A stretch of DNA of 64,000 bases, from the NCBI RefSeq assembly GCF_004330295.1, contig NZ_SJOJ01000002.1, forward strand, positions 186,001 through 250,000. Direction: 5' to 3'. The stretch comes from Rahnella victoriana. Its GTDB lineage: Bacteria > Pseudomonadota > Gammaproteobacteria > Enterobacterales > Enterobacteriaceae. Each line of letters starts with the position of its first letter. Within the stretch, counting starts at the first letter, position 1. The position numbers and the translations under genes were made by a program. The notes under the pieces are model-generated. The model saw nothing but the letters and a program-made list of their open reading frames with translations, was not told the DNA's origin and made no database searches. Positions 38,174-47,861 of this stretch are shown one piece after another.

Positions 38174-39721
38174 TTATTCCTCAGCATGCCAGCGGCTGCG
38201 GCATTCATCACGGCGGAAACTCAGCACCCGGCTGCGGTTGGAAATCAGCCGGACATTGTAGCCCTGGAAGTAAAGACAGAAGTTTTTCTTCCACGGGCCG
38301 TCGGGCAGTTCCACCAGCAAACGTCCCGCACCCAGCGAGGTCAGCTGACCGCTGGCGCGCAACGTGCCGACGCCCATCCGCAACTGATCGCCATCAATAT
38401 CGAAAGCCGCTTTTGACTCAGGATGATACCAGCGACCCTGAACCATTTTCAGGCAATCGTTCGGTTCCACCGGCGTGAAGTAACGCGGTGCATGGCCGAT
38501 TTCCCCCTGAATGGCGGTGCCGTCCCAGCGCAGACGCATGGGCATATGCGCTGATAAGGTGATGGCTTCACCGGCATCCTCGCCCTGATACAAATTATCG
38601 GCAGACCCGAGATAACTGGCGGTGCCGTTGCTGACTTTCAGCCAGTAGGGTTCGGCGACGCTGGCGTATAAGCCATCCGGCAGCGCATGGCTGCGGGCAG
38701 GTAAAGGGGTGGCGAGCAGGGAAGACATCACGGTCAGCGCGTGCGTGTAGGCGGTGGTGTCTTCGCGGTTGGATACCAGCGCCACGCCGGCATCCAGTTC
38801 AGGATGCAGCAGGAAATAGGTTTTATACCCGGCATGGGAGCCGCCGTGACCGTACAACGTATGTTCACCGATGCGGGTTGAGGTGGTACCCAGCCCGTAC
38901 GCGGAAGGAATATCGCCGTGCAGATAACGTTGTGCCGTCAGGGTTTTCAGTGCGCCCGCGCCCGGCCCGTTATCTGCCAGCAGGCTTTGCAACCAGACGG
39001 AAAGGGAGCGCAGGCTGCCGGTCAGACTGCCGGATGCCGACAAATGCAAACCGGCGACCGCCGTTTTCCAGCCGGTCGTGTCCTGCCAGTAACCGGGCAC
39101 CAGATCCGGCACGATATCGAACCAGGTTTCCGGTGCGGTGAAGGCGATATCCAGCGGCTGTGCGATATGCGTTTGCAGCAAATCTTCAAACAAGATGCCT
39201 TTCTGTTTGAGGATTTCTTCCACCAGCCGGTAACCGGTATTGCTGTAAGAAATCTCTGTCCCCGCCGGAAAATTCAGCGTGCCGTCCTGCGCCAGAAAAT
39301 CCATGATCGCCCCGGGGTCGCTGACGTTATAAACAGAAGTACCCAGCAGCGACAAGGTCTCGCGCACGTCCGCTAATCCGCCGGTCATATCCAGCGCCTG
39401 TCCGACAGTCACCTGTGACATGGGCGCTTTCAGCTGAGGTAAATACTGGCCGAGCGGATCATCGGGCGAAAGACCCGCATCGCTTTTCAGCAACGCCAGC
39501 GTGGCGAAAATGTGTTTGGTGACAGAGGCATAACGAACCACTGAATCAATGCTGAAGGGGGTGGCGGTGGTGAGATTGGCCAGTCCGCCGGTGGCAAAAC
39601 CCCGCAGTGTTTTACTGTCGAAAAGCGTGATGGCACCGCCCGGTTCACCGGGTTTGTCCCAGCTTTTGGTGATGTTTTTTGCCGTCGCTTCCGCGGCGTG
39701 CCACTGTAAATCAGATGTCAT
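38174..39721 (-). CDS. dap: D-aminopeptidase (DAP-type penicillin-recognising serine hydrolase)
   Basis: Protein of 515 residues, like the 520-residue D-aminopeptidase of Ochrobactrum. Catalytic motifs of class C beta-lactamase-fold enzymes: SVTK (66-69), YSN (159-161) and HGG (292-294), at almost the same positions as in DAP. A C-terminal extension of two beta-rich domains follows from about 330. DAP releases N-terminal D-residues such as D-Ala. No signal peptide, so it works in the cytoplasm on imported peptides. GGAGA precedes the ATG at 39721. Last gene of the peptide ABC operon, 84 bp after the ATPase gene. Confidence 0.85.
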   Translation of the reverse strand: MTSDLQWHAAEATAKNITKSWDKPGEPGGAITLFDSKTLRGFATGGLANLTTATPFSIDSVVRYASVTKHIFATLALLKSDAGLSPDDPLGQYLPQLKAPMSQVTVGQALDMTGGLADVRETLSLLGTSVYNVSDPGAIMDFLAQDGTLNFPAGTEISYSNTGYRLVEEILKQKGILFEDLLQTHIAQPLDIAFTAPETWFDIVPDLVPGYWQDTTGWKTAVAGLHLSASGSLTGSLRSLSVWLQSLLADNGPGAGALKTLTAQRYLHGDIPSAYGLGTTSTRIGEHTLYGHGGSHAGYKTYFLLHPELDAGVALVSNREDTTAYTHALTVMSSLLATPLPARSHALPDGLYASVAEPYWLKVSNGTASYLGSADNLYQGEDAGEAITLSAHMPMRLRWDGTAIQGEIGHAPRYFTPVEPNDCLKMVQGRWYHPESKAAFDIDGDQLRMGVGTLRASGQLTSLGAGRLLVELPDGPWKKNFCLYFQGYNVRLISNRSRVLSFRRDECRSRWHAEE

Positions 39722-39805
39722 TAGCGTCTCCACAGACTGTCTATCAGTGAAAAAGTGGGCAGCCATGCTGCCCGTGAAACCCAAATACGTTCCCTGCAGA
39801 AACGG

Positions 39806-40579
39806 TTATTCAGGCTCCTCTAAACTGAGACTTAACGATCGTAACTCTGCGGTATGCGGATGGCTGACGTTGCCCATCCTTAAATCGTCCGCGCTCAGAA
39901 GCTCGACCATTTCACCACCGATCATCACGCCAATGCTGGTGCAAAGATGCGTTATCACCGCCAGATTGTGACTGACCAGAATATACGTCAGCTTGCGGCG
40001 TTCACGCAGATCGCTCAGCAGGTTGAGGATCTCCGCTTGCACCGAAACATCCAGCGCGGACGTCGGCTCATCGAGCAGTAAAATTTCAGGTTCTGAAATC
40101 ATCGCCCGCGCAATAGCGACACGCTGGCGCTGGCCGCCGGATAGCTGGTGCGGAAAGCGAAAACGCACGGCCTGTGGCAGGCCGACTTCAGCCAGCGCAT
40201 CGGTGATCCGCTTTTCGATATTCAGAAAACCGTGAACGATCAGCGGCTCGCTGAGAATGCGGTCAATGGTCTGGCGGGGATGCAGGGAACCGTAGGGATC
40301 CTGAAACACCATCTGTACGCGGCGGAAAAAGCGTTTCTGGCGCACGGGCGTCTGATCTTCACCACCAATCACCATCCCGCCTGACCATGCCTGATTCAGT
40401 CCGGCCAGTGCGCGTAAAATGGTGGATTTCCCCGAGCCGCTTTCCCCCACAATGCCGAAACATTCCCCGGGGGCGACGCTGAAACTCACGCCTTTCACCA
40501 CTTCGGTATCGCCAAACGCGATGCGCAAATTGTTCAGGACAATTTTGCTGTTATCTAAAGGAGAGGATTCTTCTGTCAT
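39806..40579 (-). CDS. Peptide ABC transporter ATP-binding protein (DppF/OppF type)
   Basis: Protein of 257 residues. Walker A GESGSGKST, signature LSGGQRQRVAIARA, Walker B ILLLDEPTSALD and the switch His in LVSHNLAV are present. It matches the second ATPase of Dpp/Opp-type importers. I start at the ATG at 40579 because it overlaps the upstream stop as ATGA; an ATG at 40591 is also in frame. It lacks the long C-terminal Fe-S/oligopeptide-binding tail found in some DppF proteins. Confidence 0.88.
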   Translation of the reverse strand: MTEESSPLDNSKIVLNNLRIAFGDTEVVKGVSFSVAPGECFGIVGESGSGKSTILRALAGLNQAWSGGMVIGGEDQTPVRQKRFFRRVQMVFQDPYGSLHPRQTIDRILSEPLIVHGFLNIEKRITDALAEVGLPQAVRFRFPHQLSGGQRQRVAIARAMISEPEILLLDEPTSALDVSVQAEILNLLSDLRERRKLTYILVSHNLAVITHLCTSIGVMIGGEMVELLSADDLRMGNVSHPHTAELRSLSLSLEEPE

Positions 40580-41409
40580 GAGGTTTTCCATGCTTCGTCA
40601 CGCACCAGAACCGGCAGTCTGTCCCGCGGATGTTTCAGGGATGGCAGACACTCGAGCAGCCCGCGCGTGTAAGGATGCTGTGCTTTCAGCAGATCACCGG
40701 CCTGTAAGGTTTCGACGATACGCCCGGCATACATCACCGCCACGCGATCGCAAAATTTTGACACCAGCGGCAGGTCGTGACTGATCAGAATCAGCCCCAT
40801 GCCACGGCTTGACACCAGATCATCCAGCAGACGCAGAATTTCGGCCTGAACGGTGGCATCCAGCGCGCTGGTCGGTTCGTCTGCAATCATCAGTTCCGGA
40901 TCCGGGGCCAGCATCATGGCAATCATCACGCGCTGGCCCATCCCGCCCGAGACTTCGTGCGCATACCGTTCCGCCACTTTATGCGGGTCGCGGATACGCA
41001 CCTGATCCAGCAGTTCAATCGCCGCGTTCATGGCCTGTTTTTTCGATCCGCCTTTATGGGTCTGCCAGGCTTCGGCCACTTGTTTGCCGATCGGCATCAC
41101 CGGATTCAGGGAGTATTTCGGATCCTGCAAAATGAAGCCGACGCGCTTGCCGCGAATTTGCCGCATCTGTTTTTCACTGGCATTGCGCAAATCAATGCCG
41201 TCGAAAGACAAGGTCTCTGCGCGGCATTTCGCGCTGGAGGGCAACAGGTTCATCAGACAACGGGCGGTGAGGGATTTACCGGATCCGCTCTCGCCGACGA
41301 TGCCGAACTTTTCTTTGTCTAACGACAGAGATACGCCGCGAACAGCGTCGAAACTGCCGCTGTTGGTCTGAAAGGTAATATGCAGATCTTTGATATCAAC
41401 CAGCATCAT
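40576..41409 (-). CDS. Peptide ABC transporter ATP-binding protein (DppD/OppD type)
   Basis: Protein of 277 residues. Walker A GESGSGKSL, Q-loop LQDPKYSLNPV, signature VSGGMGQRVMIAMML, Walker B LMIADEPTSALD and switch His SHDLPLV are seen. The C-terminus has HPYTRGLLECLPSL, the typical oligopeptide-transporter tail, but the Cys cluster of DppD is not evident. Start overlaps the permease stop as ATGA; AAGGAG upstream. An ATG three bases further on has better spacing and may be the true start. Confidence 0.88.
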   Translation of the reverse strand: MMLVDIKDLHITFQTNSGSFDAVRGVSLSLDKEKFGIVGESGSGKSLTARCLMNLLPSSAKCRAETLSFDGIDLRNASEKQMRQIRGKRVGFILQDPKYSLNPVMPIGKQVAEAWQTHKGGSKKQAMNAAIELLDQVRIRDPHKVAERYAHEVSGGMGQRVMIAMMLAPDPELMIADEPTSALDATVQAEILRLLDDLVSSRGMGLILISHDLPLVSKFCDRVAVMYAGRIVETLQAGDLLKAQHPYTRGLLECLPSLKHPRDRLPVLVRDEAWKTS

Positions 41410-42332
41410 TGCTCCTTAGGATCGAGGACGTCACGCAGCCCGTCGCCGAGGAAGTTAAACGCCAGAGATGTCACGAAAATGGCAATGGCCGGAATGAGCG
41501 GTACCCACCATTCGCTGAACAGGAACCGGCGGGCGGTGGCAATCATCGCGCCCCATTCCGGTGACGGTGGCTGTGCGCCCATGCCCAGAAAGCCCAGACT
41601 CGCTGCGGTGATAATGATTGAACTCATGTCGAGGGTGATACGCACCACCAGACTCGGTACGCACAGCGGCATGATGTGGCGCAGCACGATGCGGGCAGGC
41701 GTCGCGCCGGTCAGACGGCAGACGGCAATATAATCCGTGCCGCGCACCTGCATGGTTTCTGCGCGTGCCAGTCGGGCATACGGCGGCCAGGCGGTGAGGG
41801 CGATGGCCAGAATGGCGCTTTCAATGCCGGGTTTGAGGGCGGCGACGAACGCCAGTGCCAGAATCAGACGCGGGAAGGCCAGAAAGATGTCGGTGATGCG
41901 CATCAGAATGCGATCCAGCAGGCCACCGGCATAGCCAGCCACACAGCCAATCAGCAGACCCAGCGGGGCAACAATCGCCACCACCACGATCACCATGCCG
42001 AGCGTGATACGGCCACCGTAAAGAATACGGCTCAGGGTGTCGCGTCCCAGTTCATCAGTCCCCAGCCAGTGCAGGGAGGAAGGCTTCGCCAGACGGTGTG
42101 CCAGATCCTGTGCGCCCGGATCGTAGCTGGTCAGCCACGGCGCACAGAGGGAAATCAGCAACACGATCAGCACGGTAAACAGGCCGGTGACCGCCAGCGG
42201 ATTTTTACGCAGGCCGAGCCAGATGCGGTAACGGCGTCCCCAGACGGCTTGCGTGCGGGTGTGCGGCGTATCCGCCAGCAGCCAGGCGCGGCTGCCCGCG
42301 CGGGGTTGAGGTGTGACAGGAAGAGTGCTCAT
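41406..42332 (-). CDS. Peptide ABC transporter permease (DppC type)
   Basis: Protein of 308 residues with six hydrophobic segments. It has the family pattern HWLGTDELGRDTLSRILYGG and the permease EAA-type loop (RAETMQVRGTDYIAVCRLTG). The N-terminus is a long polar tail as in DppC/OppC. Overlaps both neighbours by four bases. Confidence 0.9.
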   Translation of the reverse strand: MSTLPVTPQPRAGSRAWLLADTPHTRTQAVWGRRYRIWLGLRKNPLAVTGLFTVLIVLLISLCAPWLTSYDPGAQDLAHRLAKPSSLHWLGTDELGRDTLSRILYGGRITLGMVIVVVAIVAPLGLLIGCVAGYAGGLLDRILMRITDIFLAFPRLILALAFVAALKPGIESAILAIALTAWPPYARLARAETMQVRGTDYIAVCRLTGATPARIVLRHIMPLCVPSLVVRITLDMSSIIITAASLGFLGMGAQPPSPEWGAMIATARRFLFSEWWVPLIPAIAIFVTSLAFNFLGDGLRDVLDPKEQ

Positions 42333-43342
42333 TTTACGCGGGGATCCAATAGTCGGTAGAGAAGGTCAGCCAGCAGGTTGAGCAGCACATAAATCGCGCC
42401 GATCAACAGCGTTGAGCCGATCACCGGGTTCATATCCGCATTCATCAGCGACACGGTGAGATATTGTCCGAGACCCGGCCAGGAGAAGACGTTTTCCGTG
42501 ACCACGGCACCTTCCAGCAAACCGGCGTAGGTCAGCGCCAGCACGGTGATCAGCTGCACGCCGACGGTCGGAAAGGCATGTTTCCAGATCACCCGCTGTG
42601 CCGACAGCCCTTTGGCACGGGCGGTGATCACATATTCGCCGCCCAGCGCGTTAAGCATAAAAGTACGGGTCATGCGGGTGATGTAGGCCATGCTGAAATA
42701 CGCGAGGATCAGCACCGGCTGCACCATATGCGCAAGGGCATCCCAAAATGCCCCCATGTCACCGGCCAGCAGGGAATCGACCGTCAGCAAACCGGTGACC
42801 TGCGGGATCATATCCTGATAGATGATGTCCTGACGTCCCGGCCCCGGCGCGATACCCAGCGCGGAGTAGAAGATCAGCAGGCTGAGCAGGGCCAGCACAA
42901 ACACCGGTAAAGAGTGACCGGCCAGACACACCACGCGGATGGTCTGATCGATCCAGCTACCCTGACGGGTGGCGGCCCAGACGCCGAGCGGAATACCGAC
43001 AATGGCGGCGATGATGATGGCCGCCGTCGCCAGTTCCAGCGTGGCCGGGAAAAACCGGGCGATATCCGTGGTGACCAGATTAGAGGTCAGGGCTGAGCGC
43101 CCCAGATCACCGTGGAATACCTGACTGAGATAATGGAAGAACTGCAACCAGAGGGGCTGATCCAGCCCCATTTCATGACGAACCCGTTCGACGACTGCCT
43201 GCGGGGCATTATCGCCAACCGCAGCCAGAACCGGGTCCGTCGGCATCACGCGACCAATAAAGAAAGTCACTACCGACAGACCAAACAAAGTAAGACAAAC
43301 GCTGATGCAGGTACTCAGAAATCCTTTGAGTCTCTTGCTCAC
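42329..43342 (-). CDS. Peptide ABC transporter permease (DppB type)
   Basis: Protein of 337 residues with six membrane segments. It has the DppB-type N-terminal block (TFFIGRVMPTDPV) and the coupling loop (RTFMLNALGGEYVITARAKG). The GTG start overlaps the stop of the binding-protein gene as GTGA, so translation of binding protein and permease is coupled. Confidence 0.9.
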   Translation of the reverse strand: MSKRLKGFLSTCISVCLTLFGLSVVTFFIGRVMPTDPVLAAVGDNAPQAVVERVRHEMGLDQPLWLQFFHYLSQVFHGDLGRSALTSNLVTTDIARFFPATLELATAAIIIAAIVGIPLGVWAATRQGSWIDQTIRVVCLAGHSLPVFVLALLSLLIFYSALGIAPGPGRQDIIYQDMIPQVTGLLTVDSLLAGDMGAFWDALAHMVQPVLILAYFSMAYITRMTRTFMLNALGGEYVITARAKGLSAQRVIWKHAFPTVGVQLITVLALTYAGLLEGAVVTENVFSWPGLGQYLTVSLMNADMNPVIGSTLLIGAIYVLLNLLADLLYRLLDPRVK

Positions 43343-44934
43343 GCTTTAACAACCTTCTCGTAGGGGCTGGTGCTCATTACAGTTAATACCACACCGGAAA
43401 TCACGTTACGGCAGGCAGCGGTCATGGTCGGTTGCAGCATGATGGCAAACGGGCTGTTTTCCATATGTCTGGTCTGCAATTCTTCGTACAGCTTGATGCG
43501 GGTAGCCGGATCCGATTCTTTCAGGGCTTTGGTGCTGAGATCGGAGATTTCTTTATCCTGCCAGCTGCAACGCCATGCCAGCGTACGGCTCTTGGCTTTG
43601 TCGGTGTTATCCGGGTTGCTGCAGAACGCTTCGGCGTTGGAGTTCGGGTCAAAATAATCCGCGCCCCATTGTGTCATCGCCAGTTGTTGCTGACGGGCAC
43701 GCATTTTGGTCAGTACCTGACGGCTTTCAGCGGCCAGCAGCGTGACTTTTATCCCGACTTCCGCCAGGTTCGACTGCAATGCCTGCACGATGTCAGAAGA
43801 AGGTGACGCAGAATAGTGATCCAGCGTGATGTCAAACCCGTTCGGGAAACCGGCTTCCGCCAGCAGGGCTTTGGCTTTTGCCACATCACGTTTGTACATG
43901 ATGGTGTTAACCGCCGCCGGGAAACCTTCCGGCAGGAAGCTCTGATGGATTTTGTGGGTCAGCGGCACGATATGCTGCTGGATATTTTCGTAATCGATTG
44001 CCCATTTGATCGCCTGCCAGACCTGCGGTTTCGCCAGATTCGGGTGCGCGGTATTGGCGGAGAGCATAAAGGTGCCCGCAATGCCTTTCTGTACCAGCGT
44101 GAAGTTTTTGTCTTTCAGCAGCGGACGCAGCTGTTCGGTGGTCAGGTTGCGCGCGATATCGATATCGCCTTTCTGCAGCATTAACAACTGAGCGGAAGGG
44201 TCAATGATATGACGCATGATGATGCGCTGGATCTTACCTGCGTGCGGGTTGTTTTTGTTGCTTTCCAGGATGACGGATTCGCTGACTTTCCAGTCGCGCA
44301 GTTTGAACGCACCGGAACCGGCACTGTTTTTCTTCAGCCAGGTATTACCGAGATCGTCACCGGCCTGATTTGCCAGACAGGCAGATTTTTGCACGATGCT
44401 GCCGACGTTGGCGGTCAGGCAATATAACAGGAAGGATTCAGAGGCCGGTTCGGTGGTCTTGATCACCAGCGTTTCGGCGTCAGGCGCGGTAATCAGGCTG
44501 TCGACGTTATCTTTGGTGTAACCAAACTGGTTAATGATGTACGCCGGGCTTTTATCCAGTTTCACCACGCGTTGCAGGGAGAACGCGGCGTCTTCGGCGG
44601 TAACCGGTTTGCCATCGGCCCATTTGGCTTGCGGATCCAGTTTGAAGGTGAAGGTTTTTTTGTCGTCAGAAGCCGTCCAGGACACTGCCAGATCGCCTTC
44701 AATTTCATCAGGGGAGGCCAGTTTAGGTTTCACCAGTTGCTGATACATATTGCCGGTAATTTCACTGCCCACGGATTCAAAACTTTCATGCGGGTCAAGG
44801 CTGGTAATGATGTCGAGCTGAATCGCCATCACCAGTATTGATGCCGGCGTGGCAGCAAACACGGCATCAAATTTCAGGTAGGACAGCACAGGTATTGCGG
44901 AAAAACCGGTAACAAATTGACGCCTGGTAACCAT
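43339..44934 (-). CDS. Peptide ABC transporter substrate-binding protein (family 5) with Tat-type signal
   Basis: Protein of 531 residues of the DppA/OppA family, with SLDPHESFE and the family-5 block KKTFTFKLDPQAKWADGKPV. The N-terminus MVTRRQFVTGFSA, followed by a hydrophobic stretch ending VFAA, looks like a twin-arginine signal, whereas DppA uses Sec. GGGAG lies five bases before the ATG at 44934. First gene of the five-gene operon, divergent from the M19 dipeptidase. The operon context (D-aminopeptidase, M19 enzyme) suggests peptides with D-residues as ligand; this is inference. Confidence 0.88.
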   Translation of the reverse strand: MVTRRQFVTGFSAIPVLSYLKFDAVFAATPASILVMAIQLDIITSLDPHESFESVGSEITGNMYQQLVKPKLASPDEIEGDLAVSWTASDDKKTFTFKLDPQAKWADGKPVTAEDAAFSLQRVVKLDKSPAYIINQFGYTKDNVDSLITAPDAETLVIKTTEPASESFLLYCLTANVGSIVQKSACLANQAGDDLGNTWLKKNSAGSGAFKLRDWKVSESVILESNKNNPHAGKIQRIIMRHIIDPSAQLLMLQKGDIDIARNLTTEQLRPLLKDKNFTLVQKGIAGTFMLSANTAHPNLAKPQVWQAIKWAIDYENIQQHIVPLTHKIHQSFLPEGFPAAVNTIMYKRDVAKAKALLAEAGFPNGFDITLDHYSASPSSDIVQALQSNLAEVGIKVTLLAAESRQVLTKMRARQQQLAMTQWGADYFDPNSNAEAFCSNPDNTDKAKSRTLAWRCSWQDKEISDLSTKALKESDPATRIKLYEELQTRHMENSPFAIMLQPTMTAACRNVISGVVLTVMSTSPYEKVVKA

Positions 44935-45184
44935 AACTACTCCCATCATGTTGATATATAAAAGTAAAATTAAAAATTACAGTGGCAAACCCTTGACTTA
45001 ACTCCGGGCAACTGGCTTAAATGAAAAACCGTTGCTTTGCACTCGTCGACGTTTCATATCGAAAAAACTAATGTGAAGCGTACTGTGTTTGTTCAATGCT
45101 GGTGCAACATCACGCTGTGACTGCACCCTGTATGAACAAATCTCCGTTGTCTTAGTCATGCTTAATCAAAGGTAGACCTTTTTT

Positions 45185-46297
45185 ATGAATAACGTAGCGC
45201 ACGGAACTGAAGAATTAATGCCGGTTTTTGATGGACATAACGATGTTTTGCTACAACTTTGGACAGAACATCGTCAGGATCCGGAACGTGCATTCCTTCA
45301 GGGACCCGCCAGCGGACAATTGGACCTGCCGCGCTGTCGTGAAGCAGGCTTTGCTGGCGGGCTTTTCGCCGCCTGGGTGCCAACGCCTGACGTTGACCTT
45401 GCAAGTAGCGTGCCTGATCGCGCAGTCGATCCCCGTTTTTTGCTGGAAGGTACTCAAAAACATCCTGATTTTTCCCCGACGCCTTCTTTCGATTTTGCAC
45501 GTGATGTCACATTTGGCATGATGGCGTTCCTGCTCCGAATGGAAGAACACTCGCAGGGAAAGGTGAAAATTTGCCGTACTGCGCAGGAAATCCGTCAGTC
45601 GATGGATAACCATGTATTAGCTGTGGTTATGCATATTGAGGGCGCGGAAGCGATTGATGAGGATTTGTATAATCTCGACGTGTTGTACAGCATGGGGCTG
45701 CGGTCGCTCGGCCCGGTGTGGAGTCGTCCGAATATCTTCGGCCATGGCGTGCCTTTCAAATATCAGACCTCGCCGGATACCGGTCCGGGGCTGACAGAAG
45801 CGGGCGTGCGTCTGGTGAAAGCCTGTAACCAGAAACGCATCATGATCGACCTGTCGCATCTCAATGAAAAAGGGTTCTGGCAGGTGGCAGAACTGAGCAA
45901 TGCGCCGCTGGTGGCCAGCCATTCCAATGCGTTCAGCATCTGTCCGCAATCACGCAATCTGACGGATAAACAACTGGGCGCCATTAAAGAAAGTCAGGGA
46001 TTCGTCGGGCTGAACTTCGCGGTGCCATTCCTGCGCGAAGACGGTAAACGCAACGACGATACCGGCACCGATATCATGGTGCGTCACGTCGATTATCTGG
46101 TGGAACATCTGGGTGAGGACAGCGTCGGATTCGGATCGGATTTTGACGGTGCGACGATGGCGCCCTTTATGAAAGACGTGCGGGGACTGCCGGTGCTGGT
46201 GGAGGCGTTGCGAAAGGCGGGTTACGGTCAGGCACTGCTGGAAAAAATCTGCTACAAAAACTGGGTGAATGTGCTGGAGCGCACCTGGGGAAACTGA
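45185..46297 (+). CDS. Peptidase M19 family membrane-dipeptidase homologue
   Basis: Protein of 370 residues. Metal ligands of the M19 family are visible: His18 and Asp20 in DGHND, Glu152 in HIEGAE, the His of IDLSHLNEKG and of VASHSNAF, and the Asp of GSDFDG. M19 dipeptidases are zinc enzymes that accept dipeptides with a C-terminal D-residue. No signal peptide, so it acts in the cytoplasm. Divergent from the peptide ABC operon across 250 bp that holds both promoters; the shared region suggests co-regulation. Confidence 0.9.
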   Translation: MNNVAHGTEELMPVFDGHNDVLLQLWTEHRQDPERAFLQGPASGQLDLPRCREAGFAGGLFAAWVPTPDVDLASSVPDRAVDPRFLLEGTQKHPDFSPTPSFDFARDVTFGMMAFLLRMEEHSQGKVKICRTAQEIRQSMDNHVLAVVMHIEGAEAIDEDLYNLDVLYSMGLRSLGPVWSRPNIFGHGVPFKYQTSPDTGPGLTEAGVRLVKACNQKRIMIDLSHLNEKGFWQVAELSNAPLVASHSNAFSICPQSRNLTDKQLGAIKESQGFVGLNFAVPFLREDGKRNDDTGTDIMVRHVDYLVEHLGEDSVGFGSDFDGATMAPFMKDVRGLPVLVEALRKAGYGQALLEKICYKNWVNVLERTWGN

Positions 46298-46320
46298 GTC
46301 AGCAGGCAGGGCAGTAAAAG

Positions 46321-46352
46321 AAAAGGCAGCCACAACGACGGGCTGCCTTTTT
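46321..46352. terminator. Bidirectional terminator between M19 dipeptidase and ydgH
   Basis: AAAAGGCAGCC, nine-base loop, GGCTGCCTTTTT between two converging genes. Confidence 0.88.
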
Positions 46353-46370
46353 GCTGTGTGCTGCGCAGAC

Positions 46371-47324
46371 TTATTTGAAGAAGTCTGCGCTGACGGTCAG
46401 GTTGCCGCCGCTTTTGTTCTGCCACTGGCGGGTAATGTGGTAGAACTTGGCGCCTTTCGCTGCGGCACGGTTTGCCACTTCCTGCGACACGTCGGTGGTG
46501 CTGTTGTAGTGACCGGTGAAGGTCGTGGAATCAAACGGCACCATCTGCGCGGCGGTCACGTCATTCACTTCCTGAATTTTCGCGCCGTTGGTTGCAGTGA
46601 CAGTGTAACGCTGACCGGTAGAGGACTGCGTCTCAAAGAAGCGGCCGACATCACGGCTTGGGCTGCCGGAAGAGGCCACGCCCGGGATTTCAACTTTCGC
46701 TGCCGCTGCGCCACCGGCTGCCAGTGCGGCTTTACCGGCTTCAGAATCAGCAGGGATCGCATCCGGAGACTGTACAACGCGTTTTGCTGCATCTTTCTTA
46801 TAAATAAACGCTGTCACGTACTGATTGCCGCCGCTGTTGGCATCAATCTGGCGAACGATAAAGAAGGAGTATGCCCCTTTCTCTTTCGCGGCTTTGGTGA
46901 TGGCATCATTGACGTCTGGCTGGCTGCGGTAGAAACCGCTGACCGTCACGGTGTCATATGGCTCAAGGCCGTACGCCACATCTTTCGGCAGCTCGACCAC
47001 GCCATTGATCACGCGGTAGTGAGTATCTTTACTGACTTCTGGCGCATCTTTTTTATAGATATCTGCAACTACGCGCCAGTTCCCGCTATTGTTAGTGGTG
47101 TTGGTATCTTGAATATAAAAATAATCTGCACCCAGCGTATCGGCACGGCGGGAAACAGCGTCAGACGCGTCGCCCAGTGTGTTGAATCGCCCGGTAATAA
47201 CAATGCGATCAAAAGGCTTGATGGCTGCTGCTTTCTGCGGGCTGATTTCCTGCGCGGCATGTGCAGCAGACAGCGCAGAAACAGAAAACAGGGCCGATGC
47301 GATGATCGTTTTTGTCAGCTTCAT
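46371..47324 (-). CDS. ydgH: YdgH family protein with three YhcN/DUF1471 domains
   Basis: Protein of 317 residues: a Sec signal peptide (cleavage near AHAAQ) and three repeats of the DUF1471/BhsA-like domain, each with a pattern like YDTVTVSGFYRSQPDV. Size and position next to pntA match E. coli YdgH, a periplasmic stress-related protein of unclear role. AAAGGA precedes the ATG at 47324. A low-complexity Ala-rich linker lies between the second and third domain (about 200-215). Confidence 0.93.
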   Translation of the reverse strand: MKLTKTIIASALFSVSALSAAHAAQEISPQKAAAIKPFDRIVITGRFNTLGDASDAVSRRADTLGADYFYIQDTNTTNNSGNWRVVADIYKKDAPEVSKDTHYRVINGVVELPKDVAYGLEPYDTVTVSGFYRSQPDVNDAITKAAKEKGAYSFFIVRQIDANSGGNQYVTAFIYKKDAAKRVVQSPDAIPADSEAGKAALAAGGAAAAKVEIPGVASSGSPSRDVGRFFETQSSTGQRYTVTATNGAKIQEVNDVTAAQMVPFDSTTFTGHYNSTTDVSQEVANRAAAKGAKFYHITRQWQNKSGGNLTVSADFFK

Positions 47325-47861
47325 AAAAAATCCTTTCACCTTGCGCAGTAATGTTGAAACGTGCTGAATTCTTGATGTGTAACAGGTTAGCGGCCGATTA
47401 TTGCATGTAACAATGCCGAGTGTCTCAGCAATTTATGGCAATAAATAGGGGGTTACCGGTTTAACACCGTTCTTTTTTTACTGCGCATAACTTATATAAG
47501 TTTGCTGCATAATCCAAGAGGTGAAATAAATGTTAATTATTCACTATTTTCTAACTTTTATGCCCGAACTGAGCGGCTCAGAATGAACAAATCCTGAGTG
47601 ATTGATCCGGTATATTGGCCGTTCTCAGGTGGATTAAAGGCATGTTTCTCAGGGTTTGCAGCAGGTTTGCGGACCATATCAACTTTTTTATTATTAATTG
47701 CCTGACTATCGCTGTGATACGTAGATTATTGATTAGATATTCAGTAGGTTATACCCAGCCTGAAAAAACTGTTATCGGTGACCTCTATTAACCGACAGGC
47801 TTGTACTTGAATTGTTATGTCGATGACACAAATCATCAATGAAAAGGGTGAAGGGAATACT
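47325..47861. other. 537-bp divergent regulatory region between ydgH and pntA
   Basis: A+T-rich and without a supported gene. It holds two perfect palindromes: AACTTATATAAGTT at 47489-47502 and CTGAGC-G-GCTCAG at 47569-47581. Promoters for ydgH and pntAB must lie here. Its length is more than two basic promoters need. Confidence 0.55.

Noticed and set aside
46269-47351. 360-residue plus-strand open frame opposite ydgH
   Set aside because: Cys/Gly/Arg-rich composition with no recognisable domain; ydgH on the other strand has a signal peptide and three repeats.
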